From Turbatrix aceti (taxonomy: Eukaryota > Nematoda > Chromadorea > Rhabditida > Panagrolaimidae): a stretch of 64,000 nt of DNA. The notes beneath the pieces are model-generated. The model ran no database searches. It saw nothing but the letters and a program-made list of their open reading frames with translations, and was not told where the DNA came from. Both the position numbers and the translations under genes were made by a program. The stretch is from positions 7,263,246 through 7,327,245 of the forward strand of contig OZ017770.1 in the NCBI GenBank assembly GCA_963969345.1. Direction: 5' to 3'. Of the stretch, positions 11,098 to 25,433 are shown one piece after another (the stretch's first letter is position 1; each line of letters begins with the position of its first letter).

Positions 11098-13289
11098 CTA
11101 GCATGATTTTGTGTGAATTCTTTGCGTCTTGTAGACAACGTCTCGACCACCTACGAACACCCGTGAGTCCAGCGCCGTGACGGTGAATTCGTACGTTCGA
11201 TTAGGCTGGAGGAAGGGTAGTTGCATGTGAAGGAGTGTCTCCTTGTCGACGTCTTTTTTGTCTACCTTGTCCTCCTCAAAGCAGTTGACTAGCTCACCCC
11301 TGGACGCGGTTGGCCAGCATACGTCTTTTGCAGAGAGCTTGCGGTAGGGCAAAACAACAGGGTGATTATCCAAATCTCGTAGATAAAGGCAATACGCAAT
11401 GTGCGGACTTTGTACTGGATAAAATTGTAGCGAAACCGACGTACATGTCAGGGATTGAGCGTGAAGACTGTAAATGCACTTTTAATAAAAAAAGAAAAAA
11501 ATAACAAATGTCTCTAAATGCTTACTTTGCGTCTTCAGGCAGAACAGGGTATAAATTCTTGCCGGATTGCATGCTGCCCCAGATATCAAAGCCACTCTCT
11601 CGGTTACGGTTGTTTATGACTTGTATGAGTAGAGTTTCGTCATTGACGTTGTTGATGATAAATCTGCAAAAACAGGATTTATCTTTAGCTGACCTTTTCA
11701 AGTCAACAACAAACCGACCTTTTAATGGTATCTGACACGTGAGAAAATAGTTTAATTTGTTTGTGGTCTTTAAATACACGGATATCAACGTTGCCGGCGC
11801 ATACACGGATAGAAAAATGTGCTTGGCCGGAAAAGCGGGATTTAGGAACAACAAACTCGTAGTTCCGAACGTTGTGCTTGACAGGAGCCATGACCCACTC
11901 GTCTGCGACAGCATCGCGAAGGGTCACAATGGTCGTCATATCCTCATTGCGAATAAGACGCTTCCTTGTCAGTATTTCCTTTTCAATGAGATCAATTGGC
12001 AGCTTAATTTCGACGGGAAACAAAGCAGAGGATCGTTGACTTATGTTGTCGCGAATGAGGAGCGTGGCAAACAACTGACCCTTGGACTTCTGGTTGGAAA
12101 TCATCATTTGAGTTTGCGTTTGGTTCACGCAGTGTTCTGCCTCACTGATGACATTTTTACCTGGACACAAGGTGTACAGCGGTGTTTTGGTCAACAGAAT
12201 GCAAAATTTGTAACGATGCAGGTCGTAATTCATGTTGTTCATCTTCTGGATGGCAGACGGGAGTTGCCAATTAAAAGCAATGGTATAGAGTGTGAAATGA
12301 TCGTGGTCATTGTAAATAGTGTGATTCAGGTGTTTGTCTCGCGGCAGAGGGGGGTACTGCTTTTCCATGCGCGTCTGCGCCGTCGTTATGAACACGCGAA
12401 CAGTCGTGTTTTCAACGGCACTCAGATTTAGCATGACGTATTCTGCAAAAACAAATCACTAGAAAATGCAATGCCACCAGACGTTTCATGCATCTAGTTT
12501 ACACTTCATCATGTGTTTGAAAGAGTCTTATCAGTGCCTTTCATCAGTCAAAATCCTAACTAACGCAGTCATTTTTGTCGCATATTTGCAACTACATTAC
12601 ACGAAGAGAGAACTCTTTGGACCCAGAGGAATTACAGATCTCTGGATCTTATCAAAAAGATGTTTGTTCTTGCCTAATAAAAGGCTGCAATATTTCACTG
12701 GGGAGTCTTTAGCCAAATGGCGCGTACTACTTTCACGAACAATTTTTAGGAAGCGTATGAAATCTCAGCTCACCAGCATCTACGGCGCTGTTGAAGTACT
12801 GCATGCGGTTTTCGTCGGTTTCACCGCCAAGCAAAATCATTTCATCGTTGGATTCTCGGGTCACCTCAATCAGGGGAGGAATTCTGACGTGAAGCAGGTT
12901 ATTAAAGAGCGCAGAATTTGGATGAACGTTCAGGGGGTGAGATGCTGAAAAAAAACTGTTGTAATCATGTTTGTGTAAAATGCTTAATATTACCGTACTG
13001 ATTCGGAATGTACAAATTCCAGCGAACAGGCGTCGCACAGGGGGTTACGGTCATGTACAGAGGCATCCGAGTCGAAGGCATGTGGAAATAAAAGCTAAAA
13101 AAATTTTGTAGACGAATCACAAAAAATTCGAGCTTACATGGAGTGCGCTCCTTTCGTAAGCCGAATGGCATGTTCAACTCCGTCATCCAGGTTGATGTGT
13201 GGAACTCGTTCAATGTGAACACCGACGTAGGCAATGGAGCTCCGTATGATTAGGAAAGAAATAAAGACTACGGCTTGAAGCCAAGTCAT
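11098..13289 (-). CDS. NDNF-like secreted glycoprotein
   Basis: Six exons (13289-13138, 13094-12994, 12944-12774, 12442-11719, 11663-11526, 11467-11098) give 551 residues. A hydrophobic N-terminal signal peptide (MTWLQAVVFISFLIIRSSIA) is followed by the FYFHMP...TVTPCATPVRW block typical of neuron-derived neurotrophic factor. A long central region and a C-terminal fibronectin-III-like domain ending in RTYEFTVTALDS follow. Several N-glycosylation sites (NLS, NTT, NQT) are visible. NDNF proteins are secreted and matrix-associated and act on neurons and vessels in vertebrates; the role in this animal is unknown. Length is close to vertebrate NDNF. Assignment rests on motif recognition by eye. 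Confidence 0.75.
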
Positions 13290-15715
13290 CGTGGATATCT
13301 GAATACAAAAAAATAAATAAAGACAAAAAAGAAGACGACAAACAAACACGCTTCCAAAAACCGATATTTCGGATAAAAAGAGCATTTTAAAATTTAAATG
13401 ACACAGAAAGATATTTACTAATGAATCGTAAAGGTGTGAAAAGACAAGAACGCAAGTCTTATTCTCGGCAAAAAATAAGGCATACCATTTAAATTTTGAA
13501 AAAAAAAGAGGAAATAACATTGATTAGAACGATCTGAAAACCACTTCAACCTTTTTGAACTACTCTGACATTGGCCTTTCGAATCATTCAAAAGGCGGGC
13601 AGAACAACAGAGAGCCGGCAAGAATGCGTGGAATGTGAAACAAAGGCCTAACTTTGACTGATTTGCCATCGCAGCTGGCCCTAGCCGCACACAAGACTTC
13701 GCTCTTCGACATTCCAAGCACGTGTGGATGTATTTTTTGTCTCTTTTGTTATGCATATTTACAGAAAACAACAATGAGGTTCAAAGTGACTGATAGCCAA
13801 TTGATGACATTTTTGTCTTGAATCTGTGACGCATGAAAGATTCCACAAATTTTTTGCATTGCGAGAGCGCAGACAGATATGCGGATAGGCATTTCTTCAT
13901 TTTCCGATTAAAAAACAGATACCAAAAAATGTATTTCCTTTGAGATCACAAAATGTCGGCATTTGGCTTTTCAAGATGATCACTAAAAATATTTTTCTAT
14001 TTATATGACCGACTTTTCCAGCTGCCGAATTCCCTTTTTATCATTTGCCTGCCAATTCGTCATACGTCAACATATGTACTATCATCGTTTTGAAGTGGTT
14101 TTTTTTCAAAGCAATATGCGCATCGGGTGGGTACATAAATCTGAATAAGACAAAAACATATGGGACTGACTGCACGTTCCGAGATTTTTGCAAAAAAAAT
14201 GATTTGACGATTTTTGCGGAGGGAAGAAACAAAGCCGCTGACAAACTTTGATACATAAATAGCTCACGCACAACTGTTGTCGCGGAACAGATTCAAAATG
14301 ACATGTCGTTTTTTATCAGGTGGCAAGGTTCAGTCTAACAAACCAAAACGAAACCTCAAAACGGAAAAAAAACGTTTTTAAAAAATATTCTTCGTCAGTT
14401 AACCGTAGCCAAACCGTAACACTGCCGGGGCTGGGGCACTTAGGTCAACAAGAGGCATTTTAAATACTTTCTTCAATATATTCAGCCTGCTTAACCATGA
14501 GAAAAAAAACTTAGCACGTGTGCCAAGGAAGATGAAATTCACTGCGAAATCTGCACAAACTCATTCTTATCTACGACTGCTATGGCACGTTGAACCAAAG
14601 CAATTTCGCACAAACTCTGGAAATGTGAGGATTTGATGTGTGACAACTTGCGAAATAATTAAAAAAATACGCAGAGTATCTCAAATTAACAATTCTGAGT
14701 AGTGAGCTTTTTTTTTCGGTGCTTCGAATTTTTAGCTGTATGAAACAAAAAATATCTCACTTTTGGCAAAAAATCCAGGACCTGGTGCCAAGTCTAAAAA
14801 GTGACAATGACACATTGAGGGAATGATTATTTTTATTTTTTACACACATTCCGTATTGTTATTCGTAAAGTTCTTCTTGCCCGATTGATCACAGCTCTTC
14901 CATTAAGCCAGCGTGTCAAAGTGGCAATTTTGTCCTGCACCTGGCTTTGCGGCGCCGATGCCAGGCGAGTGTTGATCGTCTCCTCACGTCGTTCTTTGAC
15001 TAGCGATTTGCGTCATAGCCGCATTCCTTAGATGCTTTTGAGCCATATCGCGGACCTGGATCGGGTGATTATTTGTTCGCCTTTTTTTTCTCAATCACTG
15101 TCAGCTTATTTATAGCACCCAGTCATCGGACAATAGCAATAATTGCCGACACCGTCAAAAACATGTTATGACTCGTTGCTATTTATCTTGGCGAGTCACC
15201 TTGGGAAAACTGCTGCAGTTACGACAGGTAATGAATTTCATATTCATTCAAATGTATGTACGTATGCCAGTTGACAATTCAATTCATAAAACACAATATA
15301 AAAACTTGACTCATCGCAGAGGGACAAAAAACAACTTATCACAGTTTACATAAAAAAAATGTTGGATGGACGGGGTGCATCGATGGGTGTTTGTGTGAAA
15401 GCAACTATGATAATGACAAAATACTTCTGTTTCTCATTCGATGACAAAGACAATATAAAAGACGGTGAGAAGGATGGTTAAAGAGAGTTACACGCTAGAG
15501 GCACTCGTGATGTAGACTTCGGATAAATTATGCAGAATCAAGGGAAATGTGTGAAAAAAATAAGAGGGCGATATGGAAGCCACCCTTTGGAGTCGGCATG
15601 TTTTCTGACAGTCGTAGGTGAAAGGGGTAGAAATGTAAATTCAAAGCGCGTTTTTTGGGGTATTTGAAGAGAAAGCGAAGAAAAAAAACAAATTATGACC
15701 AATAAATAAACATTT
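13290..15715. other. Intergenic region between NDNF and Rap1
   Basis: No gene recognised. It is AT-rich apart from a GC-richer patch near 14935-15060. It lies upstream of the NDNF start and downstream of the Rap1 stop, so it should contain the NDNF promoter and the Rap1 3' UTR. AATAAA-type signals for the minus-strand Rap1 transcript occur as TTTATT near 15700. Confidence 0.5.
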
Positions 15716-16487
<772 letters not shown>

Positions 16488-19400
16488 TCTGGTTCTGGTT
16501 TGTAGCGATGAACAAGTATCGAGTAGTAATTCGAACCACAACCAAGTGTGCGCTGGTGTTGTCCCCAATCGCTCGGATCTGTAAAGGCGGGAATCGTTCG
16601 TTCAAATATTATAGAATACTAAACGTGCATCAATGTCATTTCTGCACAATGCAAAGCCAAAACACTGTCATCACGCATCGTGAACAAATACACACCACGG
16701 AAATAAATGTTTGATAAAAAATACGCGACACGGATGACGCAAAGCAATTGTATATATTTTTTCCAGGACGCCAACCTCTGCAGATAAGACAAGGCGTTCA
16801 AACAGCAGAAAAAGGGTGCAACTCTGTTACTAATATTTGATTCGAGGTATCATTGACTTGCAAATTATTTTCTCTAATGACGCACGTAGTATGAAACGTG
16901 TGACTGAACAATATATGGCCCGAGACCCCAGTAGATAAGTAATTAGAGTCAACTTCATAGCAGACTGTCAACTGTCAAGTCAAGAAACAAATGGGATTAC
17001 GGCTCAGCAGAAAACAAGCCAAAAATGGAATGAAAGAAGAAGCAAGCTGACAAAAGCTAGTTGTAAGGCATCCCAGCACGCGGCACGGGTATAAGTAAAC
17101 GATAGCAAAGGTAATAACAAAAATGCAGGGTATAATTTAACAAAAAAAAATTGCGTGCACCAAAAGGCAAAGCAAAAATTATTTATTTAAAAAAACAGCA
17201 TTTGATAGTGTGGTTTGTCGAGTTTACGACCAAAAATTGTTGACGGATGGCGAAAAGCCGTAGGCAGTTTTTACCCATCGCTCGCCCTGAACCGTGCCAA
17301 CCATAATTTACGACATCGCACGAAACTAATAAAATAACGCCTTTTTATATCAAAAAACATCATTGACGATTTCAGGCTGAGTCACAGTCACTGATAAGGC
17401 GTTGCAATTAACTGGCATCAAGCCAGAAGAATATGTACATAAAAACTAACTAGCAGCTTGCTAAAAAATGAGAAGGTTGTAATATCCGGCGATGTAAAGC
17501 AAATCGGCGAAACAGAAAAGATGAGATCGAACGAACATCGATAAACGATGAGAAATAAGTGCAACACCCTGCCACGCACACATAAGACTGGCCAAATCCT
17601 GCCCACGTATAAGGAAAAGCGTCTGCGGTATTCGTTTCACTTTAGTTTAAAAAAAACAACAACGTGGAAACGTAAACGATCACAAAGGCCATAAACAAAA
17701 AAAAATAAAAATAAAATCGATTGATTATGCGAACATTTGGTGAACAATTAAGGTAGTTGAAGCCTGCAAAACGCAAACAGGTCGATGACGACACATCATC
17801 GTAGCTCAATGCACTCAAGTGTTGGTAGAACATCGTCGTCGCATCAGCTTCATAGCTCCCCCCCCTCCGCCCTCTGTCCTGGGATAGATGCGGGCAAAAG
17901 CACAAACAGCGATAAAACCCACGATGACTCTCGAAGCCCCTCTCTCTAAATATAGAAGCAATCGCGCAAAAAGCGCCTTGACCAAAGTGTAAGTGTCACC
18001 AAATTTTCCAATAGAGTGCACGTGTCGTTTTCGGAAGAAAGTTCATCTAGGCTAGCAAAACTCACCGCAGGCTGCTCCAAGCCCCCTCTCTGCTAAGCTT
18101 ACTTGGGTGTCGCAGGGTGTAAAAATTGTTACTTTTTTTTAATTTGAAGACATGAAAAAGCTGTCATCGTTGTCTCGACTTAATTTCCAAGGAAGTTATT
18201 TTAAAGTAAAAATGAAAAAAAAAATAAAGTTTACACTTCTCAATAAAAATAAAACGCTCCGAAGCTGCACGCACCTGACAATCACAAAACAAAACTCGAA
18301 TTGAATTGCAAATAGGCTAATTTGAAGAATCCCTCTCAAAAGCATGACTGAAGGCATCAAAAGAAAAAAAAACGCAACAACGGAAGTCGTATATCGAGAA
18401 ACAAATGTGTCTGCGCCTTGGTTGGTCTAGAATACCAAAAAGAAAACAACGACGCCAGAGGCGCCACAACGAAGACGGGGCCAAGAGTCAGCCAGTCAGG
18501 CAGGGTAGTCATCATTTCACCGTCGGCGATTACGATTACAATCTACCACGCGACTACCAAAATTGGAGGTAGAGACACGCCGCAGTCAAAAAAAATCTTA
18601 GAGAAAGCCTCCAAAAACAAAATGCCGTAACGCACACCCTCTTTTTTTGTTTGCTACTCGGCAATTCTTTGTCTGGCGCTCCTTCGTAGTATACACAAAG
18701 CATTCGTGACAAAATCATAGCAAAAAAGGGGGGAAAAGCCAGCCAGATTATATCAGCTGTGATGAAGCCAAAAAAATGCGGTGAAAAGGAAGGGAAAGCC
18801 ACGCTAAAATAGAAACGGCATTTGTTCGTCGAAACCGTGTGTAGACTTTACCGGAAAATACATATGTAACACTTTTCGGTCCGGTTGAAAAAAACCATAT
18901 GCATGACAATGCAATGCAATACGTCAAGGCAATAGCAACTAACTAGTTGTGGGATAAAGACTCGTAAGTACTAATGACACGCTTGGAAAGAAAACCTTGT
19001 ATACAAAAGCGATCATAAAAGAACACAATCACAATGAACGTAAACACAAACAAGTCTGGTCTGCAGAAGTCAACCACCAAAAACAGGAGCAGCGTTTCAA
19101 TTACGCGAACGTGGGAAGCCGACCGACTTGTGCTCCTTGCGGTAAACAAAAAAGACTGACGTGAAAGCACGCAGAACTAGACATGACACACCAGAACTTG
19201 CCCAAGGCGATGCAAAAAAAGAACGCTTCTAACAAAGTGTCATCGAACTCAGAGCTCGTTCAGGTATGAGAATGCCGCGACTAGGAAAAATCGATTTAAT
19301 TCCTTCTTGACGGTGGTCGACGAGGTCATAAAATTGAAAACCAACCATCGTCTCTGGATGGATCAAGGTCACTACGGTACTGTGCACAGAAACAATCGCC

Positions 19401-19638
19401 CTGCCACCACCGCGCCACACGCATAGAAGGAAGTGGCTGGTTCATGATGCGAAAAAAAGAGACACGCAAAAGCCAGGTAGTTTATAAAAGCGGTTTCAGA
19501 CCGCTGATTGACCGACTGTCGTCCTCGAAACGTGGTGCTAGTCACTCTTTCATTTAGTATTCACATCGAACGACAAAGGGAAGGGAAGAAGAAAAAACTT
19601 GAATATCTACGAGCATGGTCGCCACCGACATCCGACAG
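16488..19638. other. Intergenic region, no gene seen
   Basis: It contains the Rap1 leader and promoter on the left and the 3' UTR of the HIG1 gene on the right. Composition is AT-rich with many short homopolymers. A plus-strand TATAAAAG at 19482-19489 is followed by no convincing plus-strand gene. Short open frames here have no recognisable content. Confidence 0.5.
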
Positions 19639-20156
19639 TCACTCGTTTCGCTGAAGGAAGCGCTTAGTCAAAGGGTCTGGAGGAGAGGGAATGCTGCCGG
19701 GCGACGCCGACGAAAAGCGATTAGGATTAAAGCCGAGATAAATCGCGCCACCAACAAGCACGCAAACGGTGAAGAATTGCGCCGCACAGCGGCCGCGCAT
19801 GTAGAGCTGGGCGCGGTAGACGTTTCTGTTGAGCGTGGCCTTGCACATGCCTAAAAATGTAGATAACCCTGTTAGAATCATGCCAAAATGCACTAAAATT
19901 TTCAACCTATGAGACAGCCGACGGTGGCGGCCATGCCAACTGGAACAAAGGGATTCGTCAGCGCCTGCTGGAGTACAGCATTGTTCTGAACGCTGAGGGT
20001 CTCTGAACCCCCAAGGGCGGATGGCGGAATCATGGGAACCGCAGAAAACGACTGCGCACTCACGCGCTGATGCTCCTTTGGTCCGTGACGTTCCTCAACG
20101 CGCCATGTCATGAACGGTTTCTTCGGATTATCTGCATTCTGATTTGAAGTTGCCAT
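19639..20156 (-). CDS. HIG1-domain mitochondrial protein (HIGD/RCF1 family)
   Basis: Two exons (20156-19907, 19850-19639) give 153 residues. An unstructured N-terminus of about 65 residues precedes the HIG1 hallmark NPFVPVGMAATVGCLIG, followed by a second hydrophobic helix. This gives the two-helix hairpin of the family. HIG1 proteins sit in the mitochondrial inner membrane and assist assembly or regulation of cytochrome c oxidase and its supercomplexes. The protein is longer than human HIGD1A because of extensions at both ends. Which paralogue it matches (HIGD1 or HIGD2) I cannot tell. Confidence 0.85.
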
Positions 20157-20665
20157 GGTTCATTCACTGAAACAAAGGATTCAAGGTTATGGACAAAAAA
20201 GCCATGCCACGATATCTAGGCCAAAATAAACACAAATAACGATGAATATTACAAAGCAAAGCGCCAAATCGTCGACGTTGTAGTCATCAGCAAAATAGAA
20301 AAACACATCGAACAACACTGAGCATGGTCTCAACGGGAAAAATGAAACACATCGACGAGCTCGTTCTTGCGTGCCTTTTCACCTCTTTATTTTGTATGTA
20401 TATTTCTTGCATCAAAAAACGTACTGTTTGCGATTTTATTTTCCAAGTTTAGTTGACATATCATTGTAAAAATTTATCATTTGTAGTCAAAAAATCATTT
20501 CACAGCAGTGAATGACGACAGCAGTGTGTGTGTGTGTGGCAAGAAGAACACTTTACCATTCAACTCGGCTAGTATCTATCAGAACGCATAAAAGTGACCC
20601 AGAGATGAGAGGGGGATAACGGGAGAAGCACAATTGGCGGTGTGTAGGACCGGATGGGGTATACG
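20157..20665. other. Spacer between HIG1 gene and TPRKB
   Basis: This holds the promoter of the HIG1 gene and the 3' UTR of TPRKB, both on the minus strand. A short TG dinucleotide run occurs at about 20525-20538. No gene is seen. Confidence 0.5.
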
Positions 20666-21388
20666 TCACTGATCTTTAGCAAGAATCCGGGTAATAATAG
20701 CGTCACTCAGAGATTCACCGGCGTGCTCAGGCAGGTGAGCGTCGTACACCTGCAAAAAATTTAAAAAAAAAATTAGCCGCACATGTGATTGATTGCAAAA
20801 ACTGGTTTTTTTACCTTTTCGATTAATTGTCGATCGGAACAGAATCGGAGGTGATCAAGCGGTACGGGCTGTCCATCGATTTTCCTGGCCAATTTCACCA
20901 TCTTGTTTCCACTGATGTCGCCGAAGATGACGACGATCAAGTCCTTGCTATTCTCCCCTATGCCAAACATGTTGAGGGAATCTGATATCTGAAGTTGCCA
21001 GGGGACGGTGAGGAAATCATTAGTGCAACATGGCTAACGAGACTTACATTACGAGTCGGCGAAAGCGAATAAATGAGTTCGGCAGGAAGTGATCGTGTGT
21101 ACATTCGGTTGTGAGCTACCTGATGATATGCACGATTTGCAGCCGCCAGAAGTATAAACGGCTCCAATACCTGAAAAAAAAGAGTTTAAACGGATGACAA
21201 AGAAGTTCAACGTGACTCACCATTTCTGCTCGTATAAATGCAGCGTGGATCGCTCCGGATTGTAACAACATCATCAATTCTACGGCATTTTTGACGTCTT
21301 TAAACAAACACATTCTAATGTATCCACGTTGAGTTTCATCGTATGGGTCGGGATTGACCTCATACAACCGGGAAATACCTGCTTTCAT
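20666..21388 (-). CDS. TPRKB / Cgi121, KEOPS complex subunit
   Basis: Four exons (21388-21221, 21170-21048, 20988-20815, 20749-20666) give 182 residues, close to the usual 175. The LFKDVKNA motif near the N-terminus, the central AAANRA and TRSLPAELIYSLSPTRN block, and the DSLNMFGI motif match the Cgi121/TPRKB family. The protein binds the kinase Bud32/PRPK in the KEOPS/EKC complex, which makes the t6A modification on tRNAs reading ANN codons. A splice acceptor lies 12-13 bases upstream of the ATG (near 21401), so the transcript has either an untranslated exon or a trans-spliced leader. Confidence 0.9.
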
Positions 21389-24300
21389 CCGGTACTTTCT
21401 CCTAAAAACATAAATAAATTATTTATTAACAATTAAAAGAAGTTGTTGCCGCAAACGAAAATTTGCATTTATTTTAACCCGGCGCTAAATCGCGACCGTC
21501 TTGTGGTGTATCGACGACACGCAATCAATTTTATTCAATCTAAAGAAGGATTATATCGAAGTTTACAGGACGTGCAGTTTTTGTGCATCACGTACTCGCA
21601 TTTCGTGCCTGAGTTGCCGTGTCACTGCTACAACCGATGCAAGTACGCGCGCGCCTGGGACTTCCTTCTTTCTCTTCGATATGTCTAGGCGTAAGCAACA
21701 AAAACATGCGCGTTTTCTAAACAAAACAACAACCACCCGCGGGCATAAAGGAAAGCGAGCAGTTCGTTCTGTCCTCTGTGCACTCTGCTCATTTTTCTAA
21801 TGCTCTGCAAAGCAGAAAAAATGCCTAAAGCCTCCCAAAAAATATAATTGACTTGTGTGTGTAAAAAAGTAAAAAATAACGCGAGTTGAAATTACACACG
21901 TTTTTTTTGCATATTCAAACAAGTTGAATGTCATTGACGAGTAAACTTTTTTTTTCAATGGTATTTTTTGCATGCTACACGGAGAAAAACTGTGAGCAAA
22001 CAATGCGTGGAAAGCAGAAACTCTCAAATATACATAGCATTCGATAGCACCTTTATTATGCGTGAAATCAGTGTTCTATACATCCATGCTTAGGCATTGC
22101 AACGACCAGAAGAATAAAAAAGCGCCCGTAGAGCTTCTAGGCAATATTTTACTAGGGTGAAACTATTGGTGTCATTAATACAGGAGAGAGGACATAATAT
22201 TGCCGGTCGCAGTCGGCGAGGAAGGGAGTCATTATGACCTCTGTTCTGTCAAGTGCAAGAAATGCATCCAGCGTTATAGTGAAAACTGCGCGCTGTTTGT
22301 TGCCCTCGGGCAAAAATGGAATATGCAATATGCGGAGTAAATCATTATGCAAATTTTTAAATTTTGAGTGAGTCAAAAATACGCTTATTTCATATGCGAA
22401 ATGTTGCAAATGTCATGCAGAGACGACAGGAAATAAATAAAATTTAAAATTTAAAGGAAAAAAGTCAATTGTTTCTCCGCAAATGAACGAACGCTTTGGT
22501 AAATTTTATTTAGCAAAATTAAAGGAAAAGAAGCGCTAAATTAATTACCAAACCGGGCAATAAAATTTGTGTTTTAAAGACACCCAGCGCAAGTCGTTAA
22601 GGCAAAAATAAGGCTTATAACAAAGCAGCATCTTGCTTCAAGCCCTCAGCGCTGCTCGTGAGGAAATGAGCGGTTGCCACCGAAAACACATGCAAGCGGC
22701 AAAAAGGCCTTTTCTCTTCGCCGCTCTGTCCTAGGGTAAAACAATATCGTGAGTCAACTTACGTTCGTGATTCGAGAGAGATGTTGCTGGATGATGACGC
22801 GAAGCAACACATGTTACCTGTCTTTCAAAAATAATTTTGAAGTAGGTAATGAAGGTTAAAAATAATCTGGGGGGGTTCAAGTTAAGTTATGCTTCTTCTA
22901 GTGCATGCAACTTGATTAGACGATGGGTCTGGTCTGTCGGACGAACGACCTTTCAGTACCGTTCCATTGATTGCTTAACAACGCGTTTAGAAACATGTAA
23001 TGGTGTTAGACCAGGCAAGAAGTACAATAGCTCGAGGGCGACGCCCGGCCGGATGCGGAACAATGAATTTTGTAGTCGCAACAGCTTTGATCTTTGAAAC
23101 AGGCTCGAAGAAGAGAGTTCTGTAATTATAGCAGGTTATGAAAATAGAATAAAATCAAAATCGACGATTACGTTACAGGGGGACGAGACCGGACCAAGTG
23201 AGGGGGGTACAAATCTCTTATTTATTTATTTATTTATTTATTTTATTTGTTTCAACCCGAATTCCTTAAGCAAGACAGAAATCAGACAAAGAGCGATTGC
23301 AACTTAAGTGGCTTTTACCTGGGTCTTAGCTGTTATAATCGCATAGAAGACATCCACAGTTCTTCAACTGCTAGCTTGTCCTACAGAACAACTCAACAGC
23401 ACTACCCCCACCACTAGCAGAGGGCACTTTTGATGGATGAATTAAAATTGACTTTGCACTCCCCCAGTAGCACCAAAGTGGTAACGGAGTAGGTTGACCG
23501 AGGTATTTGTGGTCATCCAGCCTGACAGAGATCGAGATGATGAATTTATGAGACGCCACAGAAACGGAGCACCTCCTAAATCACATTCCAAGCGATTTCT
23601 GAGCTCCGCCCTCTCTGGTGGTCAGTTTTCTTCATTAAAAATGCCGAAAACGAAACAAGCTTCACTGGTGTGTCGAAAAAAAGGCCAAACATAGTGCGAA
23701 AATGAGGCAACGAACGAAACCGCATTACCGACTAATAATAAGAACAATACGCTGTCAAAACAAGGATTCACTGACAGAACCAACTGACGATTACATTATT
23801 TTCTGCCGTGTTAAACTGACATAACACATCTCTTTCATTTGTTGCCATCCATCGGATAACTACAATTGGCACGCAATGGGTTTTTTTTTCATGTTTAAGA
23901 ACAATACTTGAGTTTGCCACCATTCTTGAAGTCACGCAAACAATTAAAACGTCATCATGAAAGTTCAAAAAAATATATAACGATATTGATTCTTTCACCA
24001 TGCATTTTTGTGGCGTAATAAAATCTAATGCAAGTTTTTGGGGTTCCTCGTTAAGCCCTATAACATTTCGGGAGTTATGGCATGCACGCTGGCCTTTATC
24101 GTAAAAGCAATCTGTTTAGGCAGCATTATGACACGCCTTTAGGTACTGATGATGCGAGTGGAAATGCAAATATGTCGTACAATTTCAGTATTTGCCGAAA
24201 CAGAATGTACTTCTTTTTAGAGTGCAACTGACGGTTTCATTCTTTTTACTGCAAAACAAAATGTGGCAATGAATAAAAAAAACAATCAAGATTCTGGATT

Positions 24301-24869
24301 CGAAAATGTATATTTAAACAGATTGTGTAATTTTTTTTGAATAAATAATGATTTTTATTTCAAAATAATTCAAATGTTTGCTATTTTTTAAAAATCATAA
24401 CATTTTTTAAATACAATTTATTTGTGAATCGAAAATTTTTTTCAAGGTTGTAATCTTTGGTTTAGGTTTTTGATTGGTCTTCTTCTTGTACCTACTCGTG
24501 TTTTCTCGTAAAGTGCGTGAGGTTGACCGATTCATCGACATCATTGAGTGCCTCAAGTGTGGCTAAAATGCATGCTGATCAATAGATCAAAACTACAATG
24601 AAAATGACAGATTTCCAATATGATGGTTTTTTAAATATTTCTGCCACAGTTATTCATAAACTCTGCGGTAGGATTCAGTAAACATAGCGTAGTGTTAATC
24701 TCTGATGAGGGACCGCTTGATGCACGTCGTTTTGTTTTATTTGGTATCGAGCGAGTATATATCACATCCAGTTAAGTTCCATCCTGTTTCGAATGAACGT
24801 ACAGCGTCGTTGCTCGAGCCTTTGACACCATAACTTATTGTTTTTCGTGGTTTCAGAACGGTGAGTGTC
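21389..24869. other. Long intergenic region with a TTTA microsatellite
   Basis: No gene is supported. An 85-codon minus-strand frame at 22152-22409 has ordinary residue composition but no splice signals or family I recognise. GC-richer patches lie near 22900-23060 and 23380-23610. The right end contains the Ly6-type gene promoter. Confidence 0.45.
23217..23249. repeat. (TTTA)n microsatellite
   Basis: About eight tandem TTTA units, nearly perfect. Confidence 0.9.
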
Positions 24870-25261
24870 ATGGCTGGCTTCCGAATGCAGGTACTTTTTC
24901 TGCTGAGTGTTACTTATGCGATGGCGCAAGAGTGCTACGACAATGACATGGTGCCACTTCGGTGTGGACCAGGCAGGCCATTTTGCCTCAAGGCTAACAG
25001 CTACGACGGAAACGTATACCGAGCCTGCGCTGCGCTGGATGAGTGCCCCCAGGTTTGTTTGTGGTTACAAAGTGGAATAAGTGATGACTTGAAATAATTT
25101 TTCAGGGCGAATCATGTGAGCACATATTATTCACCTACGATGGCACGACCGATTTTGTGTGCTGTTGCCTTGGAGATCTCTGCAACAGCGCACTGACGCC
25201 TTCCGCGATCATCACTTTCGTTGCCTTCTTCTTTGCCTTGATTGTTCATTATTATGCCTGA
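24870..25261 (+). CDS. Ly6/three-finger (TFP) membrane-anchored protein
   Basis: Two exons (24870-25052, 25106-25261) give 112 residues. A signal peptide (MQVLFLLSVTYAMAQ) precedes a single cysteine-rich domain with about ten Cys, ending in the family signature CCCLGDLCN. A hydrophobic C-terminus (IITFVAFFFALIV) serves as GPI-attachment signal or membrane anchor. Ly6 proteins modulate ion channels and receptors at the cell surface. The last 20 bases of this coding sequence are repeated at 29728, as part of the target duplication around the inverted-repeat insertion. Confidence 0.8.
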
Positions 25262-25433
25262 CTGATTGATTACATAAATAACTTACAAACTAATGATAAA
25301 AGTAAATTGAAAAAAAAACGAACAAACAATGCAAATCAGCTGGGATTAAAGAGAAAGTACGAGACTCATTCATACGTGGATCCATTGCGTGCGTTCTGAC
25401 TATATTGAGTGCTCCCAATACGATTGTTGCAGG

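Noticed and set aside
19615..19854. 79-codon plus-strand frame with an upstream TATA at 19482
   Set aside because: It is antisense to the second HIG1 exon and its Arg/Ala-rich composition is what that antisense predicts.
22152..22409. 85-codon minus-strand frame
   Set aside because: No signal, domain, splice partner or similarity that I recognise; length is within chance.
23380..23610. CTCF-like CCACTAGCAGAGGGC and CCACCAGAGAGGG motifs
   Set aside because: Both carry extra bases relative to the core motif; a matrix scan would be needed before claiming insulator sites.
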